From assembly GCA_037176905.1 (NCBI GenBank), contig JBBBWG010027978.1:60598-89770 (forward strand): a stretch of DNA of 29,173 nucleotides. Reading direction: 5' to 3'. This document shows positions 16,872-28,928 of the stretch, piece by piece (the first letter of the stretch is position 1; every line of letters begins with the position of its first letter). Below the pieces are notes generated by a model, which saw only the letters and a program-made list of their open reading frames with translations, searched no databases and was not told the origin of the DNA. The position numbers and the translations under genes are program-made. The stretch comes from Azolla pinnata (Eukaryota > Streptophyta > Polypodiopsida > Salviniales > Salviniaceae).

Positions 16872-19800
16872 ATGGATTGGAATAGCGTTACTCTGGAGGA
16901 CCTCATAGATGGGTTGCAAGAGGTAGATTGGACGGCCCCGCCTCGCCCCATCTCCGAATGCTTCGCCAAATTCTCCTTTCCCCAGTCCATCTCCTCCTGG
17001 GAAAGCAGAAGCAAATGTAACCTCTACTAGTGAGTGACCTCCGCCTCTCTTCATCTTTTTCCGCTTCGATTTGTTAGGGTTTAGGAAAGGAGATTTATCT
17101 GCCGTTCCATTTACATTCTGTATCCCTTGTCTGTTCCAGTTACCGAACAAACTACTTCATTCTGCTCGCTGCCATCCTCGGTAAGTTGTTCAAGAGCAGA
17201 TCTGCGCTTTTAGACATGCTGATGCCGTGCTTGCTTCTCACTGCCGTGTTTTGTTTCAAAATGCAGAGATTGCCTTTTTGCGAAACCCTTTGGCTCTGTT
17301 TTCTGTAGTCATGGCTGCTATTTGCTTAGCTCTTCTCAATGACAGGTAACATTTCATTCGGGAAGATTACTACTGTGTATTTCTTTGTCTTACTCGGTGT
17401 CAAGTATGCGTATTACATCAATACAAGGTGCCAAAAAGCATGTAAATCACATTAACGTTGTGGAAGCATGAGAACGAGGAAATCTATGATCACCCACATA
17501 AGAGGGACAGCGCATAAGAGCCATACAATGATCAAACCGTGCTTCAAACCACACCCATAGCGGTTCTGGTGATTTGAGAACAAAACTTTTCTTTTCCCAA
17601 TCACACGACGTTTGCAGTGGTTGTCCTTAGAATCTCTCAAACACCAAGTAACATCAACAGGCGTGGATCCATCAGCAATAATCAGAAGGTGTTGCAATGG
17701 GAAATTTTTGTGTCTGGCTTATCATAGTGAGTGTGGTTTACATTTATATTTTGCAGAGTTGGAACACAAAGCTGATGATCAAACCAGAAGAGACCCAACT
17801 ACTGATTCTCCCATGTTTCAAACATAATTAATAAGTACTCAATTAGTATAAATGTAAGGTTGGCTGCCTGTTATTGTGTATTCCACTACTGGAGGCTAAC
17901 ACTTCTGTTATATATAGATATAGATATATAGGTGTATATAGATATCTATGGAAATCTCATTTTGACCTTCTCTTTCTCACATTTTCTATGAGGATCGACA
18001 TCTAGTTTATTCTCAGACTTCCTGTCCGAGATTTTGTCTGGGATCTGTGAAAAGGTCATTCTTTGTGTGAACTAAGGTAGAAGCGAAGGTTATATGAGCA
18101 TACACCGTATCCAAGGCAGAGCCAAATAACATGCTTGATAGAGAATTCATGCACAGAAATACCTTTGCTGGACTGTAGGCTGCATCCTCAATGATTGAAG
18201 GATTGGAATGTTTCTAACTTCTGTTACTAGGAGTTCAGAGCATGTCAAAGAAGGTGCGAGTTAACATGCAGTGATATATAACAGATCAAAATGAAACTAA
18301 GGCTCTCAAATGGAAGCAACAAGTATGAATCGTCAGAGGACAGGATTGATAATGAAGAAAGTGGAATGTTCTAACTTACATACCTACATTGTTTCAGGAT
18401 TTGACTGGTGAGGATTATGTTAAAAGATACTGGACTGATTTACAAAACCCGAACCCAGATTTATGTCATTACCAGACATAAACACTTATCATATCTGATG
18501 GCTACATGTGATTGGGGAGAAATAATGTCACTCTATCATATAGGAGTAGTTTGTTTCCTGTTATTTTATTGCGTAATGCTAAGTCATGGCATCATCACAC
18601 AGGAGAGTTGTATATTAGAAATCAATTCAAATATATGATTCGGCCTATTAGCATTTGCTTTGTATGTTTTGCATATACGTGTTTTGTTCATAACTCCTCA
18701 TCTTTATCCATTGCAACTGCTTATCTATTTCACAGAAACCTAGGGACACTTCTCAGAGCTGAAAACAATTGTACCAGACAAGAATAGATCATGAATCAAG
18801 AAAAAGCAGTGAAGTTTCTAGCACACTAGATCGCTTAAACTGTATACCAGATAGATAATATGTAGGAAAGCAATAGAAAAGAAAAAGAAAGATATATCAA
18901 CGTCTCCTAAGACCAGAATTGGCCCATGAGACAAAGATACAATATTGGGATATGTACCAATAATTGAAAATAAAAAATATAAGTAGCTTAAAGGCTAAAG
19001 ATTTAGACAGGAAAGGGAAACAAAGAAAATGTAGTTCCTGACGAGTAGAGATGGTTAGAAACAACATTTGAAGTAGGTGAATAAAAGAGAGAACAATGGG
19101 TCTTATCTAACGAGGCAAGGAAGCATATGGATTAATTATGAGAGGGAAATTAGAAAAGCAGCCATCATGGGTTATTGCAGGGGACTTGAAGCTGAAGAGC
19201 TGAATTGCAGATGAGATAAGAAAGAAATAGAGTGGCCAAAAAGTTGCTTGTACTAATTTCTCTGAGCGTTTGAAAAATTCTTGTGTATTTTGTTAGGTTT
19301 GTTGTGTCTCAGTGTCTGTATACTTTTATAATCCTGTACTTAATAATTAAAATTGTAGTTACCAGGAGGTGTTTAATTGATGTAGTGCTTTTAGCTCATA
19401 AAAGATGATTTCAGCAGTGCATATGCAAAGATTATTTACGAAGAAGATGATTTGTGCAGTTTTGCGGTCACCGTTAATCAGAAATTGATGCGAGGAGTAA
19501 GACGCCTATCACCCCATCTTGCCGCAAAGATGCGGCCACCTGCAATGTAAGACTAAACTCAAAACTCTTTTAGCACACGGAAACGGCTTTGCATAGTTCG
19601 TGGTCTCTAGGATGTCTTCGTTTTAAGCGGCTTCGGTTCTTTTCAGGCCAATGATTCGAGGAAAACCTGCATCGAAAAGGGCTGTCTACATCTGTGGACA
19701 GCGTCGGAATCTGGTGGTGATCGTTCTGTCCATAGGTATGTGCATTTCGCGATCTGTTAAAGCCTTCTGCGACGTGCTCGCTTATTTCTGATTCGTGTTT

Positions 19801-20125
19801 ATGTTGCAGCTACGTGCTGGATGTGGTACATTACATCAGCTCTTCTAACTGTCTGCGGAGGTCTTGCGATTGCCTTGGGATGTAAGTAAAGATTATTCCA
19901 TGCCAGCCATAATTAATGACAGAGGAGCAAGTAATAGACAACATCGTTGAATATTTAGTGCACACACTGCGTATGGTACTGTGGAGTTGATATGTTCTAA
20001 TCTCTACATGCGTTTAAACAGGCATTCTTCTACATGCAAGTCTGCGGATGCCCAACTTGAAAGCAAGATTAAGCACTGTCAAGGAAGAATTCCGGGCAGT
20101 TTGGAAGCGTTATGGAGAATTTTAA
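16872..20125 (+). CDS. PRA1A: PRA1 family protein (PRA1.A type), prenylated Rab acceptor
   Basis: A small four-helix membrane protein that binds prenylated Rab GTPases and works in ER-Golgi and endosomal traffic. Exons are 16872-17029, 17140-17180, 17267-17345, 19460-19546, 19647-19735, 19810-19881 and 20022-20125: 630 nt, 209 residues plus stop, all GT-AG with matching phases. It matches the A-group pattern as I recall it: MDW...TLEDLIDGLQEVDW at the start, SKCNLYYYRTNYFI, FLRNPLALFSVV, RRLSPHLAAKMRPP, KRAVYICGQRR, and the ending LHASLRMPNLKARLS...EEFRAVWKRYGEF. Hydrophobic pairs lie near residues 58-93 and 150-186. Length is normal for the family. Intron 3 is 2,114 nt, while the others are 74-140 nt. 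Confidence 0.93.
17346..19459 (+). other. Large intron 3 of PRA1 (2,114 nt)
   Basis: AT-rich with a TATATAGATATAGATATATAGG run near 17907-17950. An antisense frame at 17452-17697 ends in a hydrophobic stretch (WVIIDFLVLML) but has no ATG and no family I know. I see no complete gene or clear transposon ends. The size compared with its neighbours suggests inserted, decayed sequence. Confidence 0.6.
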
Positions 20126-21779
20126 TTTATAGCATTTTGGTTTCCACAGATTTCCTGATTCTTTATGTGACAATTCATTTTCTGGGTCCTGGACGCAGGG
20201 TGTTTCCTCTGTAAATTGATGATGATCATGATAGCTGTAGGCAACAAATAACTTTATCCTGTTACCATGTATCATATTTGCAACGAAATCCTAAAATCTA
20301 AATCGTGGCTAAGATCTCGAGTGCTTGTGGAAATAAAATAATAGAGAAAAGATTAAATATATCTGGGGGGCTAGCATGTCAACAACATTTGATGTGGCTC
20401 CATATGTTGTTAGTAAAACAATTATTTTTTGGATTTGAGCAAGAGGGAGTGGTTAGCTCCATATGTTCTACTTGGGCTCCGGAGAGATATTATGGAGCTA
20501 TTTGGTTGGTTGCAGCCATTTGCTCTCATTCTGGAGTTGATTGGGTGCTCCGAAAACCGAGTTCGAAGCAGATTTGAAACATGAGAAGATGACAGTTGTC
20601 TATTTAGGGGTTGAAATCTGTCAATGGGAATATCATACTGAAACTGTATATTGTTCAATCTACATGAATGCGGATACAATCAAGCATAGATTTTGATTAT
20701 ATTATCCATGCATTCAAATTTCTGGTCTTACTCTTGGTGCTTGATTGCATTTGGATGCGGAACGATGAGTAGTTAGTTAGTCCAATCCAATTGGCCTTAA
20801 TTTGCAGGTGTGTGCTGTATCCCATAAATTTCTGGTTTGCACGCTTCAAACAACTTGCAAATGGGCGTCATCTTTAGGGATCGGTGATTAAATGTCTTAC
20901 TTCCTTCCATCAAGGAAGGCATCTAAAAGCGTAGAGAATACGATGAATGGCAGAAAACAAGAACTCATCCTTTCTCCGATGTTTTTGTTTATCGATAAAA
21001 CTCATTGACTCGATACAAACTATTACGGATCTACTAAATAATGATGAGCAATATTGGAGAGAAGAGAATGGGATTAAGGGTGAGCGACCACACCAACCAC
21101 CCCCGAGCAAAGGACCGAAGGCGGATGTAAGGACCAGCGATGTCTACCATACAGCAAAGAATATTATACCTCCGATTACACCGCGAAAGCCTGATGGGTA
21201 CAGATACAATGATAGAGAGCCAAACTTCACGAGGAGAGTAGTGTTCACATCGTCTCAGCATGCTGTCAGAGAAGGAAGCGGCGAGTAGTCCCCTTTACAC
21301 AGGTCAAAAAACTTGGCAGGGCCCTGTTGAGCACCGGGGGGGGGGGGGGGGTGGGTTTCGCACCTTTTTCAGCGATGATCATATGGGTTTTTATCCCAGT
21401 CCTCGGGTAGCAGGGTTTCTCCACTTATCTTGACCCTTAAGAAGCCATTTAAGATCAGCCTTCTAAGTTGGCTCTAATAATGCCCAGAGACAAGAACCAA
21501 GTGGAGTGGGGGGGTGGTGGAGGGGGCATAAAGGGAAATAAGAGGCGAAGGGTAGTTGGGGAATAATAAAAACAAAAAACAAAAAAGCAAAGTCCGTAGG
21601 ATTTTGTAATTTGTTTGATGATAAAGCAAAATAATTCGTTTGACGATAAACAGAATATTATCGGAGAAAATGGTGGGCGAGGAAGAAGGGGGGGGGGGGT
21701 TCGGTGAGACGGCGAATCTCCGCCGTCCGTCCGTCGCTCCATCCGGTCCGTCAATCAAGGCTTGCGGCTTCCCACGGCC
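20126..21779. other. PRA1 3' flank and FLA upstream region
   Basis: The first few hundred bases should include the PRA1 3' UTR. A plus-strand frame at 20947-21288 (113 residues) has no recognisable domain and I leave it uncalled. G runs at 21336-21351, 21507-21513 and 21688-21699 are the other visible features. Confidence 0.55.
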
Positions 21780-21787
21780 TATATAAA
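21780..21787 (+). promoter_or_regulatory. TATA box of the FLA gene (TATATAAA)
   Basis: A consensus TATATAAA sits in GC-rich context (GGCCTATATAAACGCG), 271 bp before the FLA start codon. It would place transcription start near 21810-21820, leaving a leader of about 240 nt that includes a CGATT pentamer run just before the ATG. Confidence 0.6.
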
Positions 21788-22018
21788 CGCGATCTATCGC
21801 ATCGTCTCCGTCACCACCCACCACCCACGAACAAAAAACAGCATCAATCAGGGAAGCGAGGCGGCGGAAGAAGGCGGCGGAAGGCGGCGGCGGCGGCGGC
21901 GCAGGTTCCTCCGGAAGAGCTCTGCTCTGCTCTGCTCTGATCGGATCGGCTGCTGCTTCTGCTTCTGCTGCTGCTCCGCCGTCTGCAGACTGAAGAAGCG
22001 CCAAGAAGCCCTCAGCGT

Positions 22019-22051
22019 TTCGATTCGATTCGATCCGATTCGATTCGATTC
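22019..22051 (+). repeat. CGATT pentamer repeat in the FLA leader
   Basis: Six near-perfect CGATT units (one reads CGATC) directly before the FLA start codon at 22058. Copy number may vary between individuals. Confidence 0.85.
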
Positions 22052-22057
22052 TATCTC

Positions 22058-22331
22058 ATGGCTGCCCTCATCACCAGCAGATCATGCAGGCGGAGCCCCG
22101 GCCGCCCTCGTCCTGCCTCCCTGCCCTTCCCCCGCCCTCCGATCCTCCCGCTTCTAGCCCTCCTCGTGCTCGCCTTCGCCTCCCTCGCGCCGCCGCCGCC
22201 GCCGCTCCTCCTCCTCCATCGCCGCGAGGATCCGGCGGCGGCGCAGGGCTTCTTGCGTGCCCACGCCGCTCCTTCTTCTTCTTCTTCGGCCGGCCGTGTC
22301 GTGCCCCGGGCTCTGCAGAGCCGATCGCCCT

Positions 22332-22363
<32 letters not shown>

Positions 22364-23788
22364 AGCGGCTTGCTCAGCCGCGGCCTCGCCCTGCAGAGGA
22401 GCCTGGTGTCGGAGCTCATGGCGCGGGGCTTCGTGGGCGGCGCCACGCTCCTCAGCTGGCTCTTGAGCACCACCACATCCACGGCGCAATCGGGAAGCGG
22501 AAGCATCAACAGAAGAAACGGCGGCGGCGGCGGCGCATCATCAGTGTTGGGCAGATGGCTGGCGCGGGCTCTGGTGGGCGGCGGCCCCAAGGGCGTGACG
22601 CTGCTGGTGCCCACCGACGCCGGCCTCGGCAGCGCCGCCTCCATCCCGCCCAGGGACTACATGCGCCTCTTGAAGGTGCACGTGCTCCCGGGCGCCATGA
22701 CCTACCAGCAGCTGCGCCAGCTCCCCGACGGCACCTGGATCCCCACCGAGCTCCCCGGATCGGGCCTCCTCCTCAGCATATCACCTGCACCTCCTTCCTC
22801 CGACGCTTCTGCTCTTGCTCATGCTTCTTCTACTCTTGTTGGCGCCTCTGCTGCTACTGCTGCTGCTGATGCCAGCTCCAATGGCGCCGCCGCCGCCGGC
22901 TTGTTGAGCTTGGGCGGCGTTCCTGTCTCGCACCCCGATCTCTGCCCCAAGGCCTTGGCGAGCTTCGGAGTGGCGTGCCATGGCTTGGGCGGATTGCTGG
23001 AGCTGGAGCAAGCCCAGCCGCAGCCGCGAAACCCCCTCAATCCCGTGTTCAATCCTGCGTTCCATCAAGCTGGCGCTCCTCATCCTACTCCACTTCCGCC
23101 GTCGCCGCCGCCGCCGCCTGCGGAGGAGACGAGCAGCCCGCCGCCATCGCCGGCAGCCCCAACAGTTGAGCCGCCTGCTCCTGCTTCTACCGGCTTCCCA
23201 GTGGGAGAACCAGCTCCTGCTTCTTCTTCTTCTTCTTCTTCTTCTCCGGCCCCCGGCCCTAGCCCAGCAGCGGCTCCAGCAGGAGGCCCCGTCTCTGATT
23301 TCTCGGGCCCAGTCCCCAGCCCTGCTGCAGAGACTCCAGCAACGCCAGGAGAATCGCCGCTACCATCTCCCGGCCCTCCTCCGGCTCCTCCATCAGATGA
23401 ATCTCCGTTCTCCCCACCTTCCACGCCGCCGCCGCCGATTTCTGGCTCAATCCTGAGCCCTCCGGCCCCTGCAGAAGCCGCCCCTGAGCCTAGCAGCAGC
23501 ACTGGCGGCAATGCTGCTACGCCCAGCTCGCCCGGCGATGCTGCTGCTGCTGCTCAGGCGGGCAGCGCTCCCAGCCCAGGATCGTCGTCGTCATCGTCGT
23601 CATCGCCGCCGCCTCCGCCTCCCTCAGGAAGCGGCGCCTCATCCGGCGGCGGCGGCGGCGCAGCGCCGCCACCGGGCGCGACGCCGGAAGCCGCAGCTTC
23701 GCCTCCGGCGCTGATGGTGGGGAGGATGGGGACGGCGATGGCAGGCGTCGCCATGGCGATGCTGCTCAGCCTCCTCCTACCACTGTGA
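22058..23788 (+). CDS. FLA: Fasciclin-like arabinogalactan protein, GPI-anchor type
   Basis: A single-exon gene of 576 residues. A hydrophobic segment (LPLLALLVLAFASLA, about 30-45) suits a signal peptide, though it follows a long basic start. A FAS1-like region follows: GVTLLVPTDAGL near 177 (the H1 block), LLKVHVLPGAMTY near 205 (the H2 block), and GGVPVSHPDLCPKALASFGVACHG near 285-310 in place of the usual ending. Residues about 330-545 are Pro/Ser/Ala-rich with many Ala-Pro, Ser-Pro and Thr-Pro pairs, the pattern expected for arabinogalactan addition on hydroxyproline. The last 25 residues (MVGRMGTAMAGVAMAMLLSLLLPL) look like a GPI-attachment signal. FLAs act at the plasma membrane and wall in adhesion and wall growth. 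The FAS1 domain is interrupted by Ser/Ala-rich inserts (for example 120-165 and 245-275), so fold integrity is uncertain. Confidence 0.8.
23221..23247 (+). repeat. (TTC/TCT)n microsatellite coding poly-Ser in FLA
   Basis: An uninterrupted CTTCTTCTTCTTCTTCTTCT stretch gives a run of Ser in the arabinogalactan part. Other Ser, Ala and Gly codon runs in the same gene (about 22268-22370 and 23580-23660) are of the same kind. Confidence 0.85.
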
Positions 23789-24984
23789 CGAAGAAGGAAA
23801 GGGAACAACAGGGGAGGGGTTTCATGGCGAATGCGATCGCATCCACAAGACACTGCCTCGCTGTCTTGTGCTTCCTTCCACCGCCCGCTCGTCTGCCGAA
23901 ACCCTAATTCCGCCATACCTCTCTTCTTCATCTTCATCTTCAATCTTCATCTTCATCATCTTCCTTCCTTCTTCCGCCTCCTCTGCGTGCTGATCATCTA
24001 TCCTATCCTATTTTACACACACACACACACATAGCATACAGTGATTCGCTGTGTGTTCTTTTCGTTTCTTTGTTTCGTTTCCGCTGGTTTTTGTAAGATC
24101 AAATCCTCGAATTAATTAATACACACATCATCCCGACGATTTTCTATTCGCTTTTTGGGCCTCTGTTTTGAGAGCTGCTTGTTGATATGAAAAGTCTCTT
24201 TTTTTTAGGGTTTTTTCTAGGGTTTTTTTTCAAGAGCGAGAGAGCTTGATGCCAAGAACATAAAATGGGATTCGATTCTTCGAGTCCGTCGGACATTCTC
24301 AAGTCTCCTTTTTAGGGTTCTTTTCTGTTTAACGAGGGTTCCAGGGTTTCAAATCAAGAGAGTATGCTTGATGAAACATAAAATGGGGTTCGATGATTCT
24401 CGAGTCGGAGTTTTGGACCGATTGATTGGGATCTTGCAGTGCAAGATCCCAAGACTGACACACGGAAGGGATTCTATTCTCACGTTCTTGACCTCGATTT
24501 CCGCCTTCTTTGCATTGGGATGCATACATTGGGATGGATCTGTTTGCACGTAGAAGGACCGTGTGATCCCAGATTCGGCTCATCCGAATCTTCCGCCCGT
24601 TTCCTGTGATTCGGTGGGCTTCGCGATCGCAACTTCCGGATCGATCGATCATTGCAGTGTACTTTGCTCGTACCTACCAAACTACCGAGAAGTCTCCTGG
24701 CTTTCGGTGGGCCGAAACCGAGTTTTTTTCTGCTTCCATCTTTTGTGGTCATAATCTCCTTCGACACCATCTCGACGATCACCTAAGCCCTAAACCCTAA
24801 ACCGACCAATCAACAGACAAATGACATTCGACGATCACGATTTAAGGGCGCCGTAAGACGTGTAAATCCATCGATCGACAGACCATCTCGATCGAGGAGA
24901 GGAGATCGATGGTCTGAAACACATGATACAGGAGACGGGATTAGGGTTTGGTTTTAGGGTTTTGGTGTTCCGAGAAAAACCCTA
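23789..24984. other. FLA 3' region and promoter region of the tryptophan gene
   Basis: A CT/TTC-rich FLA 3' UTR continues to about 24035, including a (CA)n run at 24015-24031. From 24180 onward, telomere-like TAGGG/CCCTA words appear repeatedly. I see no gene here. Confidence 0.55.
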
Positions 24985-24985
24985 A
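24788..24985 (+). promoter_or_regulatory. Telo-box cluster upstream of anthranilate phosphoribosyltransferase
   Basis: CCCTAAACCCTAAACC at 24788-24802, TTAGGGTTTGGTTTTAGGGT at 24941-24960, and AAAAACCCTAACACTCTC at 24975-24990 lie within 200 bp. They directly precede a CTT-rich leader, as in many plant housekeeping promoters. Confidence 0.55.
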
Positions 24986-25160
24986 CACTCTCTCTTCAAA
25001 ACCCTTCTTCTTCTTCTTCTTCCATTGCCAAAAGGGAAAGAAGAATAAACAAGAAGAGGATCACCCAAAAAAGGCCACAAAAGTCTCTTACACGATCTCT
25101 TCTTCCTTCTCGAGCCCGTCGATCGATCGAGACAGTCTTCTTCTTCCTCCTCCTCATCAG

Positions 25161-26405
25161 GTACGCGCCACAGTCGGTCTGTTTTTTCTCTTTTAGGGTT
25201 TCTTCTTTCCGCTGCTGTTGCAAAAACTCGGTCCCCCACAGCACATGGCACCTTCTAATCGGGGGCGGTTCTGCTCCTTGATCGCTGCTTGCGATCGCAT
25301 TCGGCAAAAGCCGGAGCCATGTTCTAGGTTCCAATGCTTTGTTTTGCCTGGTTTTTTGCTGTGTATAATGTCCAACGCCCACATGCTTTGCAGAGTGCAG
25401 ATCAGCTGGATGGATATACACACAGAGATCGTCCCCCCTTGGTCCTGCCAAAAATTTCACTCTTTTTGCTAGCTAACACAGATTGCACCGTTTCCTTTCC
25501 ATGTACATGTATACTGCACGTACAGACACACAAATGTACCCACACCTCATATGCGTGTGCGCATCTCTGTGTATATGGACAACGCATGCAGGGGTGTGCC
25601 GCAAGCATGCTTTGTAGAGTTGCTGAGTACCAATACGTGTGGGTGTATAACCATACAATTACGTGCAGATAAGGCAAGTTTGAGGGTGTGTAACTGTGCT
25701 TGATTCCTTACGCCTGTAGCTCTCGATTGGGTGGTTTCACCGGAGCGTGCGTAGATGGTCATATTGACCAGCTTCAAACCGAGTATTTCTGTAGTTAATT
25801 GAAAAGCGTCGGATCTCTTACATGGAGTTCTGTTTTTCTCAGTAGCCAAGGCCAAACAAATGTCGTTTAGGCCAGTTGTGAAGCTTGGAGCTTGCAGTAT
25901 TTCTGTTCTCTTTGGCTTTACTTCTTTTTCACGGTAAAGCCTTGTACAGGGACCTACTCTGTGTTTATTCATCACCATCTAGTCAGTAACACTTATATGA
26001 TCCGATTCTATGTATTGCGGCTCTTTTCTGAAGTCGTTGCTGTTTATTCAGCATCATCTAGTTAGTTCTTTTCATAACACTTATATGCTCCGATTCTATA
26101 TATTGATGCTCTATTCTGAAGTCCTTGCTGTTTTGCAGCGAAAATCTTTGGATAAGCTTTTCTTTCATCTCACCTGAATCTTTGCAAGTTTTTCTGGACG
26201 CTATTTACTCGCTTATTTATGATCCGTTCCTTTTTAGCACAAGAACACTCTCATCTAGGCATTCGAATACTCTTGACTAACGCCTGTACGCTTTCAAATA
26301 AATTCCATTAAATTGGACCGGGATTTTTATTGTTTTAGGTGAAGGGCTTTGGAGAGCATCTGCATTTGCAGTCATTGCACATGTTATGCCCTTATTTTCG
26401 ATTAG
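25161..26405 (+). other. Probable leader (5' UTR) intron of the tryptophan gene
   Basis: A CTT-rich leader ends CTCATCAG|GTACGC at 25160/25161. Acceptors just before the ATG are TTGTTTTAG (ending 26338) and TTTTCGATTAG (ending 26405). The 1.2 kb between is T-rich and has many upstream ATGs that would hinder translation if left in the mRNA. Exact ends are not certain. Confidence 0.45.
25962..26129. repeat. Tandem duplication (about 79-89 bp unit) in the leader intron
   Basis: Copies at about 25962-26040 and 26041-26129 share GTTTATTCA-CATC-ATCTAGT-AG, AACACTTATATG-TCCGATTCTAT-TATTG and TTCTGAAGTC-TTGCT. The second has a roughly 9-nt insertion. No coding frame is maintained. Confidence 0.85.
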
Positions 26406-26432
26406 GAAAAAGAAAGCACTGGCAGATCTAGG

Positions 26433-28928
26433 ATGGCATCCTCCTGTTCGATCTTGCAGCTTCCGTCGACAGGGCTTCAAGCTGGTTTGGACCTCAGGCT
26501 AAACGTTTGCAAAAGGAACGGTAGTTTCTCTCAAAGATGCTCCTATTTGGTCCCATGGAGGATGCATGCAACCACTTCCATGTCAACATCTCCTGCCAAC
26601 TTAGTACTTGAAATGCCTAAGGTTGGTTCTCTTTACTGTGCTCGTGGACTACTCTGACATTTGGAGTATTCCTGATGTAGATTTGTTAGAGAACTTCAGA
26701 TTATAGAGTCACTGATCAACAAAAGGAATTTGGAAGAGGCAGAGGCAGAGTGCGTCATGCAGAGCTTGTTAAATTGCGGTGATGCAGCCCAAATCAGTGC
26801 TTTCCTTGTCCTGCTCAGGGCAAAAGGTGAAACATTTGAAGAGGTGAGGGTGAGATCACACCAATGAGCTCAACAACCCATGTTATGGAAGACTCTGTAC
26901 ACCCGGTTCCCCTGTTTTCTTTATAGATTAGTGGGCTTGCTCGAGCTATGATAACTCAATGTGTCCCAGTCGAAGGTATAACGGACGCCTTTGACATTGT
27001 TGGTACTGGTGGTGATGGTGCAAATACTGTTAATATCTCAACGGCTGCTTGTATTTTGGCTGCAGCAAGTGGTGCAAAAGTAGCCAAGGTACGTAGGCTT
27101 TCTGTGGTTCTTTTATCTTGGAGAAAAATGTTTACATTAGTCAATAAGTATGTATCGATTGGACACACGATGGCATTCAGTCCAGTGTGTTCGTGTGTTA
27201 TGTGTGTGCGAGAGATTATGAACATTGACTTGTTTAATAATAATCTAAATGATTTATGTAATATTTTGCTCTCATGCAAAATAAGATCTTGCATTGCTTG
27301 AATAATATTCGGCTCTCATGCAAAACGTTTTGCATTCAAATGTACAGCAAGGCAACAGATCTAGCTCTTCAGCATGTGGGAGTGCAGATGTTTTAGAGGA
27401 ATTGGGAGTAGCCATTGATCTTGGACCAAAGGTACTTATGCTGAAGTATATTGTAGGGATTTCAAGATAGATTGATCCCTCGGAATAAATGTACCCTTTA
27501 TTTGAAGTAGGGGGTTGCTAGATGCGTGAATGAGGTCGGAATTGGATTTATGATGGCACCGAAATTTCATCCAGCCATGAGTGTGGTTTCACCAGTGAGA
27601 CGTTCACTGAAAATAAAGACCATATTCAACATTTTGGGCCCTATGCTTAATCCAGGTCGTGTGCCATATGTTGTTGTCGGTGTTTATCACGAAAATCTTG
27701 TGAGTTTATCATATTTCATTCAGTACTATCTGTGTTGGCACATTAAGACATTGTCAAGTACTATCTAGGTATCTAATAACCGGAAAATTTTCATATGAAG
27801 GTGAGAAAGATGGCTACGGCACTTCAAAAATTTGGGGTTCAAAAGGCACTTATTGTACATTCTGAAGGTTTGGATGAAATGAGTCCTCTTGGTAGGTTCA
27901 ATTTTGCTAGACTTACTCCGAGACCTCAAAATTTATGGCTTGTATTCTTGTTGAGGAGTAACGTAGCTTTACTTTGATTTACCATTTCAACTAACCAGAA
28001 CGTTTATATATGTTAAACATCTGAACAGCACTTAACTTTGGATTTTGTCAGGTCCTGGTTACATCTTAGAGGTTACTCCAGAGAAAATTGTTGAGGTGAA
28101 AGTAGATCCTTGTAAGATTCCAACATTTCTCTTCTATGGTTATTTCGTTTTTCGAACAGTTTCCTCTGTTGCGGCCATCGATTGGCGCTTGTAGCTGTGA
28201 CATGTGCTAGACTAACCTAGATTGATAGGATCGAGTGGATTTGGTGTCAATTGCTCTCTTGACGTCATCACAAGTGCTAGCCTTTAATTGTTTTCTGGAA
28301 TGATGCTGATGATTTGAATAATAGATTATTTGACAAGAAACTCATTTAGCTTTATGTCTTGAATTTTGCATCAGACGGTTATTGTGGTAGTGATAGGACC
28401 ATCTATTTACTTACGGAGTTGTCCAGTTGAAAGTTATCATTGATCTGAGATGCAATCTCAAGTATGTGTTTGGTTTTTCATGTACTGTTTTCCAGTGGAG
28501 TACCAGATGCCACGATGCACGCTAAAAGACCTGCAAGGTGGTGATTCAAAATATAATTCTATGGTTCTCCGTTCTGTCCTTGGTGGAAAGAAGGGACCCA
28601 TCGCAGACGCACTTGTACGCTCCTCTGTCCAAGAGATATTGTTCCTCCATCATAAGCAGTTTTTTGAAACCTTTGTCGATATACAGATTCTAAATGCTGC
28701 AGCTGGGCTTTGGGTTTCCGGCCGAGTGAAAGATTTAGCTCAAGGAGTGAGCTTAGCTAGAGGGGTTCATACTTCTGGGAAGGCATTGGCGATTCTTGAT
28801 GCATGGATCTCTCTTTCTCAGGTAATATTTTCTTGTTATAGATATTTGAAATAAAAGAAGGGTATCCCATTGGACAACGGATGTGTAATGTGCAGATGTT
28901 GAAGGCAGAGGAAGTTGGCATAGCTTAG
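26433..28928 (+). CDS. TRP1: Anthranilate phosphoribosyltransferase, plastid (tryptophan synthesis)
   Basis: Joins anthranilate and PRPP to give N-(5'-phosphoribosyl)-anthranilate, the second committed step to tryptophan, in plastids. Exons are 26433-26621, 26700-26843, 26927-27088, 27348-27431, 27511-27699, 27801-27891, 28052-28111, 28496-28614, 28687-28821 and 28896-28928: 1,206 nt, 401 residues plus stop, every junction GT-AG. Residues 1-55 are Ser/Arg-rich, like a transit peptide. Signature blocks are all present: the helical start [25 protein letters not shown] (137-150; PRPP loop), [17 protein letters not shown] (from 165; substrate loop), [60 protein letters not shown] and [12 protein letters not shown]. 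Length fits the plant family. ATG 26433 follows the presumed leader intron. Confidence 0.95.
28615..28686 (+). other. 72-nt stop-free, multiple-of-three intron in anthranilate phosphoribosyltransferase
   Basis: GTACGC donor and ATACAG acceptor; splicing joins GPIADAL to [13 protein letters not shown], the expected conserved block. If kept, it reads as 24 extra residues (starting [10 protein letters not shown]) with no frame change. Family alignment supports its being an intron. Confidence 0.8.

Noticed and set aside
17452..17697. An antisense frame with hydrophobic end in PRA1 intron 3
   Set aside because: Opens only from a TTG, has no recognised domain and sits within an intron; it could be an element remnant but that cannot be supported.
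20947..21288. A 113-codon plus-strand frame between PRA1 and FLA
   Set aside because: No known motif and no adjacent exons with matching phase.
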